DNA of 64,000 nt from Chthoniobacter flavus Ellin428 (GCF_000173075.1 NZ_ABVL01000010.1:186001-250000); one strand, 5' to 3'; counted from the stretch's first letter, positions 1 through 8,517 are shown. Notes: generated by a model not told the origin, from the letters alone. Numbers and translations are program-made.

Positions 1-128
1 ACGCGCGCTCATTCGCGTCTTGGAGAGCAACTCGGCCTCTTGGAGCGGGTTCCATCCCGCATGGTCGACACTCATGCCGTCTTTGGATTTTGTCCGAAGC
101 GGATTGTGCTTGTTGACTTCCACTTTGA

Positions 129-3100
129 ATGAGCGACTTGCCCACTGTCATGCCTGACCCGCAATTGAACGATGCGGACGCGACGCCGGAACAAATCCAG
201 GCGGAGATTTTCGTCTACGTCGGCCAGGAGCTCAAAGCCAAGTACGCCATCGAGCACGGTGAGTACATCATCGGCCGCGATGCCTCGTGCCCCATTCGGA
301 TCGATGCCGACCTGGTTTCGCGGCATCATGCGCGGCTGACCTTCAATGCCTACGAGCTCGTCATCGAGGATCTTGGCAGCAGCAACGGCGTTTTCATCGA
401 TAGCATCCAGGTGCAATTGCCCACTCGAGTACGTCTCGACCAGGAGGTGCAGGTCGGTACGGCGCGCCTCTTCATTCGCCTGCGGGCGGAAGCGGCCAAA
501 CAACTCGCCGAGGCGCTCTGGGACAAGGATCTCGGTCTCGCGCAGGTGCGCGAGCAGCTCGAGGAGAAGAAGTACAAGGTCATTACCACGATCAACCGCG
601 GCGGCATGGGCGTGATCCTGCAGGCGCGCGATCTGCGGATTCGTCGCACGGTGGCGATGAAGGTGATGAAGACGAGCAACCAGTTTTCGCGCGAAAACGT
701 GCTGCGTTTCATCGACGAAGCCCAGCTGACCGGCCAGCTCGAGCACCCGAATATCGTGCCCATCTACGAGCTGGGCATCGATGATCAGGGGGAGATTTTC
801 TACACGATGAAATTCGTCAAGGGCACGACCCTCGACGACGTGCTGCGTGGGATTCGCAACGGACGGCAAAAGACCATCGAAAAATATCCGCTGGGCACGT
901 TGCTCACCATTTTCCAAAAGGTCTGCGACGCCGTGGCGTATGCGCACTCCAAGAGCATCGTGCACCGCGATCTCAAACCGGAGAACATCATGATCGGCTC
1001 CTTCGGTGAGGTGCTGGTCATGGACTGGGGCCTGGCGAAAAATCTCACCACGGTGCGCAAGGAAACTCCGGAGCACCCCCAGGAGCCGGTGCCGGATACG
1101 CCGGTGGCGAAATCGGGAGACAACCTGCGCGGCTTCGAGACCATGCACGGGCTGATCGTAGGCACGCCGCCTTACATTTCGCCCGAGCAGGCGCGAGGTG
1201 AGCTGGATCGCATTGACGAGCGTTCCGATATCTATGTGCTCGGCGGAATCCTCTACGCGATCCTGGCCTTGCGGCCGCCGGTGGAGGGCGAGTCGGTGCA
1301 CGAGGTGGTCGAGAAGATCGTGACCAGCGCGATCGCGCCGCCGTCGAGTTACAACCAGCCGGCCAGAAAATCGGCCGCGAAAACGGCGGGCGAGAATTCG
1401 TCCGATGGCGCGCCGGCCAATTTCGTCTTCGCGCATTGCCCGAACAAACGCATTCCCGACGGGCTCTCCGCGGTGGTCATGAAGGCGCTCGCGCTCGACC
1501 CGGCGGATCGTTATCAGCATGTCGAGGATTTGCAGACGGACATCGAGGCTTACCAGGGCGGCTTCGCGACGAAGGCGGAGCGGGCCAGTGTGGCGAAGCA
1601 CGCGCTGCTCTTCGCCGCGCGGCACAAAAAAGAGGTCGCGCTCTTCCTGGTCTTCGCGGTCATCTTCAACGTCGTGGTCATCGGCTTTTTCCTCCAGCTC
1701 ATGCACGAGCGCGACCGCGCGCGCTTGAGCGAGAAACGCGCGATCGACCAGGAGCAACTGGCGGCGGCCCGCTTGAACGAACTGCGCGGCACGGCGCCGA
1801 CCTTCGCTTCCGATGCGCAGCAGCTCATCGATGAAAACCGGTTCCCGGAGGCGCTGGAAAAGATCGAATACGCCATTCAGCAGGTGCCCAACGAGGCCAC
1901 CTATCACAACCTGCGCGGCAACATCCTGCAGGCGCAGCTCCGGCTGGAGGAAGCGGCCGATGCCTACACCGAAGCCTTGCGCTTGAACCCCAAGCTCAAG
2001 GAAGCGCAGGTCAACCTCGATCTCTCCCGGCGCGTGCTCAAGAGCATCGGCACGGATGAGCAGATCAAGCCGGCGATTCAGGATGAGCTCTACAAGGCGC
2101 TCATGAACCAGGGGCGCCACAGCGCCGCGGAGAGCATTCGCGACGAGTTCGGCATGGACAAACAGCGGCTGAACAAAATCTGGCGCGACACCTTCGACAA
2201 GCATGGCCTGCGCGCCCAGCGCTTCGAGACGAATGGCGACGGCACGGTGAGTGTCGACTTCAGCTATGTGGCGCAGCCGGATTTCAAGAAGCTGCGCGAT
2301 CTGCCGGTGACGGGGCTCATTCTCGACGAAACGCGGATCACTGATCTCAATGCGCTGAAGGGGATGGAACTGGAGTCGCTCTCCCTCGGGCACACCGTGG
2401 TGCGCGATCTCTCGCCGCTCGAGGGCATGCCCTTGCGGAACCTGAGTCTCGAGGGCAGCGCGGTGCTGGATTTGCGGCCGTTGCACGATCTGCCGCTGGA
2501 GGTATTGCGGCTTTCCACCACGCGCGTGGCCAATCTCGTGCCGCTCAAGGGAATGCCGATCGAGCAGCTCTATCTCGCGAATTGCCGCTCGATCAAAGAT
2601 ATCTCGGCACTGGATGGCATGCCGCTGCAAACGCTCACGCTGAATCACACCAGCATCACCGATCTCAAGCCGCTCATCCATTCGCCGCTGCGCGAACTGA
2701 ATCTCGAAGGGTGCACGTCGCTGACGGATCTGCGTCCGCTGATGGAGATCGCGACCCTGGAAAGCGTGCTCATCCCTTTGCAATGCAAGGACATCGCGTT
2801 CCTGCGGAATCATCTCGGCATCAAGCGTCTCTCGTACATCAAGATGACGGAGCCGGCGGAGGAATTCTGGAAAGCGTTCGACACCCGCGCGGCCGGTCAC
2901 TCCACGCCAAAGCAAAGCGCCCGCCCTGTGTTGTTGAAAGCGGAAGTCACCCCGGCGGCGAAGGAGAAAGAAAAGCCTGCAGAGAAGGTGACCGAAAAAA
3001 CGGCGGAGAAAGCGGCCGACAAGACGCCGGACAAAGCGCCGGAGAAACCGACGAATAAAGCCGCGGAGAAGCCGGTCGAAAAGGCCACGGAGAAACCCTC

Positions 3101-3167
3101 GGACAAAACGCCGGAGAAAGCGCCCGAGCCTCCGGACAAAAAGCCGGCTCCGTCAGCGGCAAAATAG
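129..3167 (+). CDS. FHA domain - Ser/Thr protein kinase - TPR - LRR membrane protein
   Basis: This 1012-residue protein is a predicted signalling kinase. An FHA domain (about residues 28-118, with GRD at 49-51 and SRHH at 64-67) would bind phosphothreonine. A Hanks-type kinase domain follows (about 147-480) with a Gly-rich loop, the VAMKVMK lysine, HRDLKPEN near 279, and DWGLAK near 299, where DWG stands in place of DFG. A single membrane span lies near residues 499-523, so the kinase is cytoplasmic. The outer part has TPR-like helices (about 557-640) and an irregular leucine-rich array of about 23-residue units (about 715-905). The last 80 residues are a Lys/Glu/Pro/Ala-rich tail of EKPxEK-type units, probably disordered and cell-wall or surface exposed. 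The catalytic residues look complete, so activity is likely; the substrate is unknown. The ATG at 129 puts FHA at the N-terminus with no extra leader. Confidence 0.93.
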   Translation: MSDLPTVMPDPQLNDADATPEQIQAEIFVYVGQELKAKYAIEHGEYIIGRDASCPIRIDADLVSRHHARLTFNAYELVIEDLGSSNGVFIDSIQVQLPTRVRLDQEVQVGTARLFIRLRAEAAKQLAEALWDKDLGLAQVREQLEEKKYKVITTINRGGMGVILQARDLRIRRTVAMKVMKTSNQFSRENVLRFIDEAQLTGQLEHPNIVPIYELGIDDQGEIFYTMKFVKGTTLDDVLRGIRNGRQKTIEKYPLGTLLTIFQKVCDAVAYAHSKSIVHRDLKPENIMIGSFGEVLVMDWGLAKNLTTVRKETPEHPQEPVPDTPVAKSGDNLRGFETMHGLIVGTPPYISPEQARGELDRIDERSDIYVLGGILYAILALRPPVEGESVHEVVEKIVTSAIAPPSSYNQPARKSAAKTAGENSSDGAPANFVFAHCPNKRIPDGLSAVVMKALALDPADRYQHVEDLQTDIEAYQGGFATKAERASVAKHALLFAARHKKEVALFLVFAVIFNVVVIGFFLQLMHERDRARLSEKRAIDQEQLAAARLNELRGTAPTFASDAQQLIDENRFPEALEKIEYAIQQVPNEATYHNLRGNILQAQLRLEEAADAYTEALRLNPKLKEAQVNLDLSRRVLKSIGTDEQIKPAIQDELYKALMNQGRHSAAESIRDEFGMDKQRLNKIWRDTFDKHGLRAQRFETNGDGTVSVDFSYVAQPDFKKLRDLPVTGLILDETRITDLNALKGMELESLSLGHTVVRDLSPLEGMPLRNLSLEGSAVLDLRPLHDLPLEVLRLSTTRVANLVPLKGMPIEQLYLANCRSIKDISALDGMPLQTLTLNHTSITDLKPLIHSPLRELNLEGCTSLTDLRPLMEIATLESVLIPLQCKDIAFLRNHLGIKRLSYIKMTEPAEEFWKAFDTRAAGHSTPKQSARPVLLKAEVTPAAKEKEKPAEKVTEKTAEKAADKTPDKAPEKPTNKAAEKPVEKATEKPSDKTPEKAPEPPDKKPAPSAAK

Positions 3168-3201
3168 TGGAAGCAACATCCTGCCGCCTTGCGTTGGAGG
3201 A

Positions 3202-4248
3202 TCAGCGGCTGGAAGCGGCTGCCCCATTGAACAAACCTTCCTCGGGCTCAACGCCTAGGCCCGAAGCGGTACTGGGCAACAGAACTCCCCGATCAAACTT
3301 CCACCCGCGGAAAGGATCATCGCCCAGCAACCACGCCCCATCGAGATCGGCATAGTCGGTGCGTTGCGCGACCACCGCGCCGGCGGCGATCAAGGCGCTG
3401 CTCTCCAGCATGCACCCGACCATCATCTTTTTCCCGCGTGCCTTGCCGGTCGCAACCATGCGCCGGCCAGGAGTGATGCCGCCGCACTTCACGAGCTTGA
3501 TGTTGAAGCCATCGAAGGCGTCGGGCAGTTGCGCGGCATTTTCCTCGGTCACGCAGCTTTCATCGGCCATCACGGGCAACTCCAGCTTCGGCAACTCGGT
3601 ATCGCGCGCGGGCAACCACGGCTGTTCGATGAAGGTGACGCCGAGTTGCGCTAACTCGCGGGAGAGTTTGGCCAGGTCGATTTTCCCCCACGCGCAATTG
3701 GCATCCACGGCGAGCAGGGCAGGAGATCGTTCGCGCACGAAACGCACGGGATCGAGGCTCGCCGCTTGATCGGACTTTATTTTGATGCGCGCGAAGCCGC
3801 GCAGCTCCTCGACCTTTTCGATCAATTCCTCCGAACTCGACAAGCCGATCGTGGCAAAGGTGATCACCGGCCGCGGAGGCTCATTCCAAGCCAGTTCCGA
3901 GACGGTCACCCCTTTTTTCCGCGCGAGCCAATCCCACAGCGCAATGTCGAGCGCGCACTGCGCGGCGTGCGACGGCGCCAGAAATCGCCACGCTTCTTTC
4001 CAGGCTGTTTCGATATCGGCGACACTGTGCACTTCGAGCGTCTGGAAAAACTCCCGCGCACTCTCCAACTTCGCCATCACACCGCTCCACGTTTCGTCGT
4101 AGAAGGCATTGGGTGAGGCTTCGCCGTAACCGACGACTCCATCGCTTTCGAGACGGATGAAAACGTTGCGCACTTCCGTCTTGCGCGCGCGGCTGATTCG
4201 AAAGGCGCGGCGTGGATGTAATTCGCGACTGGTACAGGTGAGCTTCAT
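3202..4248 (-). CDS. L-Ala-D/L-Glu (dipeptide) epimerase, enolase superfamily
   Basis: This is a 348-residue mandelate-racemase/enolase-superfamily protein, the usual size for Ala-Glu epimerases. The barrel shows the expected residues in order: the KIKSD catalytic lysine pair, metal ligands in AVDANCAW, FIEQPW and MADES, and the second catalytic lysine in NIKLVKCGG. Such enzymes convert the murein dipeptide L-Ala-D-Glu to L-Ala-L-Glu in the cytoplasm so it can be hydrolysed and reused. I chose the start at 4248 (protein begins MKLTCTSREL) because the reading frame upstream runs into the divergent peptidase gene. It is divergently paired with an MpaA-like amidase, as ycjG and mpaA are in E. 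coli, which supports this substrate over other dipeptides. Its 3' end faces the kinase gene with only 34 bp between. Confidence 0.9.
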   Translation of the reverse strand: MKLTCTSRELHPRRAFRISRARKTEVRNVFIRLESDGVVGYGEASPNAFYDETWSGVMAKLESAREFFQTLEVHSVADIETAWKEAWRFLAPSHAAQCALDIALWDWLARKKGVTVSELAWNEPPRPVITFATIGLSSSEELIEKVEELRGFARIKIKSDQAASLDPVRFVRERSPALLAVDANCAWGKIDLAKLSRELAQLGVTFIEQPWLPARDTELPKLELPVMADESCVTEENAAQLPDAFDGFNIKLVKCGGITPGRRMVATGKARGKKMMVGCMLESSALIAAGAVVAQRTDYADLDGAWLLGDDPFRGWKFDRGVLLPSTASGLGVEPEEGLFNGAAASSR

Positions 4249-4257
4249 CACAAAGAG

Positions 4258-4283
4258 GAATCTATTTCCACAGGGATAGATTT
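4258..4283. promoter_or_regulatory. dyad in the divergent epimerase/amidase promoter region
   Basis: The 58-bp gap between the two divergent genes holds a 7-bp perfect inverted repeat, AATCTAT (4259-4265) and ATAGATT (4276-4282), separated by 10 bp. Its centre lies 35-40 bp from the amidase start and closer to the epimerase start. Size and location fit an operator for a dimeric regulator controlling both genes. No regulator gene is adjacent, so function is inferred from position and symmetry only. Confidence 0.35.
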
Positions 4284-4306
4284 CTGGGAATGTATGCTGA
4301 ACACGC

Positions 4307-5134
4307 ATGCAAGGCAGCCCAATCTTCACGCGATCCATCGGCCGCTCCGTCGAAGGCCGGGAAATCATCGTGCACGCGAATTTCGGCTTCGCTGTTTCCC
4401 CACCGCCGCGTAACAGCACGCTGCTCATCGGTGGCACGCATGGCAACGAACCCGCGACCGTGCGCGCGCTGGAGGATTATCTGCAAAGCCCCGCATGGGA
4501 AGCGTTGCGGCAATTCCCGACGATGGTCCTGCCGCTCGCCAATCCCGATGGCGCCGAACGTGCCACCCGCTACAACGCGCGCGGAGTCGACCTGAATCGC
4601 AACTGTGGTTTCAACTGGCGCCCGGACTGCGAAGAGCCGCCCGGCCCCGCGGCGTGGTCCGAGCCGGAATCGGTCGCCCTGCGCGATTTCATCCTCGCCT
4701 GGCAACCGGCGAAGGTCGTGAGCTTGCATTGGGCGCTGGCGGAAATCGATGCCGATGGTGTACAATCCACGCCGCTCGCCCAGGCCATGTGGGAATCGCT
4801 CGATGAGAACGCTCGCCGTCCCTATCGCCTCCGCGTAACGGAACCCGGGCGTGGCCAGCGCCGCCTCGAGCGCATCTACGCCGCGTGTCCCGGTTCGGTC
4901 GGCCAATGGTGCGGCTATGGGCTCGAATATGCCGATGGCTCGGCTCCTGCGATGATCACGCTGGAACTGCCTTACGATCCCGAGGCCGAAGCGCGCCCGG
5001 ACGAATTGCCCGAAGATCATCTCGATACCGTGCGCGCGCTTTGGAAGACCGATGCCGCGGGTTATTTGCGCGGAATCGAGCCTGGCGTGCACGCGATGCT
5101 CGCCACGGCCATCCGTTTTCCTGCACACTCCTGA
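4307..5134 (+). CDS. MpaA-like murein peptide amidase (zinc peptidase M14 family)
   Basis: The 275-residue protein carries the M14 zinc carboxypeptidase signature: GGTHGNE supplies the His and Glu zinc ligands, NPDG and DLNRN form the substrate-binding loop, SLHW near residue 143 supplies the third ligand, and TLELPYD contains the candidate catalytic glutamate. There is no signal peptide, so it is cytoplasmic, like E. coli MpaA, which splits L-Ala-D-Glu from meso-DAP in recycled murein tripeptide. The divergent neighbour is the epimerase for the released L-Ala-D-Glu, making a two-step recycling pair. An alternative name is DUF2817/succinylglutamate-desuccinylase-like peptidase; the gene pairing favours MpaA. 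Only 4 bp separate its stop from the downstream OsmC start, so the two are probably cotranscribed. Confidence 0.85.
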   Translation: MQGSPIFTRSIGRSVEGREIIVHANFGFAVSPPPRNSTLLIGGTHGNEPATVRALEDYLQSPAWEALRQFPTMVLPLANPDGAERATRYNARGVDLNRNCGFNWRPDCEEPPGPAAWSEPESVALRDFILAWQPAKVVSLHWALAEIDADGVQSTPLAQAMWESLDENARRPYRLRVTEPGRGQRRLERIYAACPGSVGQWCGYGLEYADGSAPAMITLELPYDPEAEARPDELPEDHLDTVRALWKTDAAGYLRGIEPGVHAMLATAIRFPAHS

Positions 5135-5138
5135 CGAC

Positions 5139-5552
5139 ATGGTCAAAATCTCCATCGCATATCACGGCGATCTTCGCTGCGAGGCCATCCATGGCCCTTC
5201 GAATAACAAACTGCTCACGGACGCTCCCGTGGATAATCACGGCAAGGGCGAATCGTTTTCCCCAACCGATCTCGTCGCCACGGCGCTCGGCACTTGCATG
5301 GCGACGGTCATGGGCATCTATGCCCAACAGCACGAGATCGATCTGCGCGGAATGAAAGTGACCGTGGGCAAGGAGATGACCCAGGTGCCGGTGCGGCGCA
5401 TTGCACGCCTGACCTGCGAAATCACCATGCCGCTGCCGGACACGCATCCGCGCCGTGAGGTGCTGGAGCGCGTGGCGTTAACCTGCCCGGTACACCAGAG
5501 TTTACACCCCGATGTAGAGAAGCCGGTGACTTTTATCTGGGCCGGCGCATAG
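5139..5552 (+). CDS. OsmC family peroxide-detoxifying protein
   Basis: This is a 137-residue OsmC/Ohr-fold protein. The two conserved cysteines are visible in LGTCMATVMG and ALTCPVHQSL; in the family they form the thiol centre that reduces organic hydroperoxides. It belongs to the OsmC-like branch (short N-terminus beginning MVKISIAYHGDL) rather than classical Ohr. The ATG at 5139 gives the normal family length, whereas the frame extends upstream into the peptidase gene. It begins 4 bp after the amidase stop and should be translated from the same message. Confidence 0.88.
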   Translation: MVKISIAYHGDLRCEAIHGPSNNKLLTDAPVDNHGKGESFSPTDLVATALGTCMATVMGIYAQQHEIDLRGMKVTVGKEMTQVPVRRIARLTCEITMPLPDTHPRREVLERVALTCPVHQSLHPDVEKPVTFIWAGA

Positions 5553-5567
5553 GGCCTATTCCGTAGC

Positions 5568-5595
5568 TTGCACTCCCACCCGCCGCCGTTATAAA
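5568..5595 (+). promoter_or_regulatory. possible sigma70-type promoter for ppk2
   Basis: TTGCAC (5568-5573) and TATAAA (5590-5595) are separated by 16 bp in the gap after OsmC. Transcription would begin almost at the PPK2 start codon (5604), implying a leaderless message or a start a few codons downstream. This is assigned on hexamer similarity alone. Confidence 0.3.
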
Positions 5596-5603
5596 CGCCT
5601 CGC

Positions 5604-6362
5604 ATGCCGACTCTCAAAGAGCCGAACGGACTGAAAAAAGGCCGACGCCTCGACGACTTGGAGCACAAGTCGATCGACGAGGATGACTACAAACCGAAGC
5701 TCAAGGATTTCCAGCTTCGGTTGCTTAATCTCACGCGCGAACTCTCCGAGTCGCACCGCTCGCTGATCGTCGTTTTCGAAGGTCCGGACGCGGCCGGCAA
5801 AGGTGGCGCGATCAAGCGGCTCGCCGAGCGGCTCGACCCGCGCCTGCTGCGGGTGCACTCCGTCATCAAGCCGACGGCAGAGGAGTATCAGCACCACTAC
5901 ATGTGGCGCTTCTGGAACAAGCTGCCGCCTTACGGGCAGACCGTGGTCTTCGATCGCTCGTGGTATGGGCGCGTGCTCGTAGAGCGCGTGGAGGGATTTG
6001 CCTCGGAAAAGGAGTGGAAGCGCGCTTACGAGGAGATCAACGAATTTGAGCGCACGCTGGCCGATGACGGCGCGGTCATCGTGAAATTCTACCTGCACAT
6101 CTCGAAGGAGGAGCAGCTCTTCCGCTTCAAACGTCGTGAGGCGGATCCTTACAAACATTGGAAGATCAACGACGAGGACTGGCGCAATCGTCGCAAGTGG
6201 GACGAGCACAATTCCGCGGCGGAGGATATGTTCGAGAAGACTTCGACCGAGGACGCGCCGTGGTCGGTGATCCCGGCCAATTACAAGTGGTTCGCGCGTC
6301 TCCGTGTGCTCAAGACTGTCGTCGAGGCGCTGGAACGCGCCGGACTGAGCCGGAAAGCCTGA
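5604..6362 (+). CDS. polyphosphate kinase 2 family protein
   Basis: The 252-residue protein is a PPK2 P-loop kinase. The Walker A motif GPDAAGKGG lies near residue 66, the lid/Walker B region reads FDRSWYGR, and the C-terminal half contains the family block with DEHNSAAEDM, TSTEDAPW and FARLRVLK. PPK2 enzymes transfer phosphate between polyphosphate and nucleotides, most often making ADP or ATP from AMP or ADP; the exact nucleotide preference cannot be read from the sequence. Length matches single-domain PPK2. It is followed after one base by the LysM lipoprotein, so the two are likely cotranscribed, although no functional link is obvious. Confidence 0.9.
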   Translation: MPTLKEPNGLKKGRRLDDLEHKSIDEDDYKPKLKDFQLRLLNLTRELSESHRSLIVVFEGPDAAGKGGAIKRLAERLDPRLLRVHSVIKPTAEEYQHHYMWRFWNKLPPYGQTVVFDRSWYGRVLVERVEGFASEKEWKRAYEEINEFERTLADDGAVIVKFYLHISKEEQLFRFKRREADPYKHWKINDEDWRNRRKWDEHNSAAEDMFEKTSTEDAPWSVIPANYKWFARLRVLKTVVEALERAGLSRKA

Positions 6363-6363
6363 G

Positions 6364-7041
6364 ATGCAGATTCCAGGCCGTTCGCTGGTCCGCGTATTGA
6401 TTGCTGTAAGCTTGCTCGCACTTCCCGCGTGCGAGCGTCTGTTCGACAAAGGCACCAAGGAAAATATCGCTGCCGCCGATAAGAAGGCGGCTGCAGGAGA
6501 TTACCGGACGGCGGTGGATTTGTATGAGGGCGCGCTCGATGGCACCGCTAAAACCGCCGAGGTGCACTACAAGCTGGCGCTCCTTTACGATGACAAGCTC
6601 AAGAGCCCGATCGATGCACTGCACCACATGGATCGCTACATCGAGCTCGCGCCGAATGGTCCGCATGTCCGCGATGCGAAGGCCTATAAGAAGGAAGGCG
6701 AAGCGAGACTGCTGACCAAGCTTTCCAACGGTTCACCTATCACCCAGCAGGATGCCGTTCGATTGAAGAACGAGAATCAAATCCTGCGTGAACAACTGAC
6801 GGCCTTGCGCGCGCAGAGGGCCATGCCGGCGGCCACGCTGAACGCGAAGGGCGAGCCGATGCAAAAGCCGATCCCACCGGGCGCCCGGACGTATACCGTC
6901 CAATCCGGCGACACGCTGGCCAAGATCTCCCGCAAGTATTACAAGACACCTGCGCGAGCCCGCGACATTCAGGACGCGAACTTCAACGCGCTGTCCGGCA
7001 CGGTGAAGATCAAGCCGGGGATGGTGTTGATCATCCCGTAG
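6364..7041 (+). CDS. LysM-domain lipoprotein with TPR-like repeats
   Basis: This is a 225-residue exported lipoprotein. The N-terminus has a positively charged start, a hydrophobic core and the lipobox LPAC at about residues 18-21, giving Cys21 as the lipidation site. Residues about 32-120 form helical TPR-like repeats (AADKKAAAGDYRTAVDLY, HYKLALLYDDK), followed by a short coiled coil and a C-terminal LysM domain from about residue 175 (YTVQSGDTLAKIS to KPGMVLIIP). It probably attaches to peptidoglycan under the outer or inner membrane. The start codon is one base after the ppk2 stop. Confidence 0.88.
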   Translation: MQIPGRSLVRVLIAVSLLALPACERLFDKGTKENIAAADKKAAAGDYRTAVDLYEGALDGTAKTAEVHYKLALLYDDKLKSPIDALHHMDRYIELAPNGPHVRDAKAYKKEGEARLLTKLSNGSPITQQDAVRLKNENQILREQLTALRAQRAMPAATLNAKGEPMQKPIPPGARTYTVQSGDTLAKISRKYYKTPARARDIQDANFNALSGTVKIKPGMVLIIP

Positions 7042-7050
7042 GGGGAGGAG

Positions 7051-7278
7051 GAAGTTGAGGGTTGATGGTTGATAGCCCCCCCACGTGACCGCTTTTCAGC
7101 GGCGCTCCGCGCCGAATTTTGTAGGGGCGGCTGGCCTCAGCCGCCCTTCGATGAGTGCCTTGCTGCAGAATAAAGTAATCGCACATTTCCCGGCACATCG
7201 AGGCGGGTAATCTCCAGCCAATACCGCGGAGCGGTCACGTCAGAGGTTAGGTGGCGGACTCTCAACTATCAACCTCCG
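7051..7278. repeat. 228-bp inverted-repeat element overlapping the 3' end of prfB
   Basis: The region between the LysM gene and prfB is a nested inverted repeat. The outer ends carry GTTGA-type words (left 7051-7075; right about 7258-7278 read on the minus strand). Further in is a perfect 11-bp pair, ACGTGACCGCT (7083-7093) and AGCGGTCACGT (7230-7240), each followed inward by CTCCGCG-like sequence. The right arm runs into the last dozen codons of prfB. There is no open reading frame or transposase inside. It has the form of a MITE-like or REP-like hairpin element. Confidence 0.65.
7125..7146. repeat. GC-rich palindrome (9-bp stem), possible terminator
   Basis: GGGCGGCTG (7125-7133) and CAGCCGCCC (7138-7146) form a perfect 9-bp stem with a 4-base loop, preceded by GTAG. 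The same layout, GTAGGGC followed by a short palindrome, recurs at 44006 and 52581. It could terminate transcription from the LysM gene, but no T-run follows on either strand. Confidence 0.55.
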
Positions 7279-8404
7279 TTCCCTATTCCTCGTCCGTCGC
7301 GCCTTTTTCCGCGCTTCAGGCCCGCGGAGCTTGCCCTGGATGAAGGCGTCGATGTCGCCGTCCATCACCGCAGAGATGTTGCTCGTATCCACGCCGGTCC
7401 GCAGGTCGAGGACCTTCTGATAGGGCTGGAAGACATAGCTGCGGATCTGGCTGCCGAAGCTGACATCGGCCTTTTCACCATAGGCTGCCGCCGTCTCCGC
7501 GGCCATCTTGTCCACTTCAATCTGCTGCAGTTTCGCCTGCAACATGCGCATGGCGGTGACCTTGTTCTTCTGCTGGCTGCGCTCGTTTTGGCAGGCCGCG
7601 ACGATGCCCGTCGGGATGTGCCGGATGCGCACCGCGGTTTCCACCTTGTTCACATTCTGCCCGCCCTTGCCGCCGCTTCGGTAGGTATCCACCTCGATGT
7701 CCGCTTCGTTGATCTCGATCGGCGCGCTCTCGGGCAACTCGGGCACCACATCCACGCCGGCGAAGGACGTGTGCCGGCGCTTGTTCGCGTCGAAAGGCGA
7801 GATACGCACCAATCGGTGCACTCCACGCTCCGTCGCGAGATAGCCAAAGGCATATTCCCCGGCAACCTTCAGCGTGCACGATTTGATGCCCGCTTCTTCG
7901 CCGAGCTGAATGTCCATGACTTCGCTCTTGAAGCCATGCCGCTCGATCCAGCGCTGATACATGCGCAGCAGCATGTCCGCCCAATCGCACGACTCTGTGC
8001 CGCCGGCGCCAGAGTTGATCGTGAGGAAAGCGTTGTAACGGTCGTTTGGACCGTTGAGCAGCATCTTGAGCTCGAATTCGGCGAGCCCATTCTGGATCAC
8101 GCCGTATTCCTTCTCGACCTCCTTCACGCTCGTCTCGTCGTTCGCCTCACGGGCGAGTTCGATGAGCACCGGCAAGTCCTCGATCTGCCGATCGAGCGTG
8201 AGCAGCGGCCCGATCTTGTTCCGCAGCGTGGAGACTTCCTCGACGTTCTTTTGCGCGCGTTCTTTGTTCGCCCAGAAATCGGGCTCGGCCATCAGGCCTT
8301 CGAGTTCCGCCAGGCGGGCTTGCAGCTTGGGGAAGTCAAAGATACCTCCGAAGCTCGCCTACGCGGGATTTGAATTCGTCGGTATTGATAGCGCTGAGGT
8401 CCAT
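7240..8404 (-). CDS. prfB: peptide chain release factor 2, with programmed +1 frameshift
   Basis: RF2 recognises UGA and UAA stop codons and hydrolyses peptidyl-tRNA. The main frame contains the RF2-type anticodon-like motif SPF (in RISPFDA) and the GGQ catalytic motif ([11 protein letters not shown]). The gene really starts at 8404: 22 codons ([11 protein letters not shown]...RRYL) lead to an in-frame UGA at 8338-8336, and a +1 shift on CUU resumes in the long frame at GAC (8337). A conventional annotation would be complement(join(7240..8337,8339..8404)), giving 387 residues, about 20 longer than E. coli RF2. The surplus lies at the C-terminus ([12 protein letters not shown]), which is encoded by a repeat element. 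It is convergent with the LysM gene and follows eno and ftsB on the same strand. Confidence 0.93.
8335..8349 (-). promoter_or_regulatory. prfB autoregulatory +1 recoding site
   Basis: On the minus strand the sequence reads GGAGG (8349-8345), then TAT, then CTT TGA C. This is the conserved RF2 arrangement: an internal Shine-Dalgarno at short spacing, a slippery CUU codon and a UGA followed by C. Low RF2 lets the ribosome slip to UUU and continue; high RF2 terminates at UGA and releases a 22-residue peptide. The frames on both sides encode RF2-like sequence, which confirms the site. Confidence 0.93.
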
Positions 8405-8412
8405 TTTTCGAA

Positions 8413-8517
8413 AAGTGTTAAGTGTTCAGTTTTAAGTATTAAGGGAAGAGGGGCCGTCGAGAGTTTTCGGGCGTCGCAGGAAGCCGCTTAAAACTTAAAA
8501 CTTAAGTTCTTAAAACT
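8413..8517. repeat. AT-rich TTAAG-word inverted repeat between ftsB and prfB
   Basis: Two arms rich in AGTTTTAAG words face each other: 8414-8443 on the plus strand and 8487-8517 on the minus strand. Sub-blocks of 9 bp and 16 bp match with one mismatch each. The loop is GC-rich and unrelated. The element fills nearly the whole 133-bp gap and its A/T composition contrasts sharply with the genes around it. It would fold as a hairpin in the transcript leading into prfB. Confidence 0.6.

Noticed and set aside
1..128. Gene end or promoter at the left edge
   Set aside because: No reading frame or clear hexamers can be supported in these 128 bases.
72..2915. 947-codon open frame on the minus strand
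   Set aside because: It is antisense to the FHA kinase gene; its Arg/His/Leu-rich, motif-free translation is what high-GC codon use gives on the opposite strand.
7051..7278. Possible riboswitch or structured RNA upstream of another gene
   Set aside because: The inverted repeat lies between the 3' ends of two convergent genes, so it is not a leader for either.
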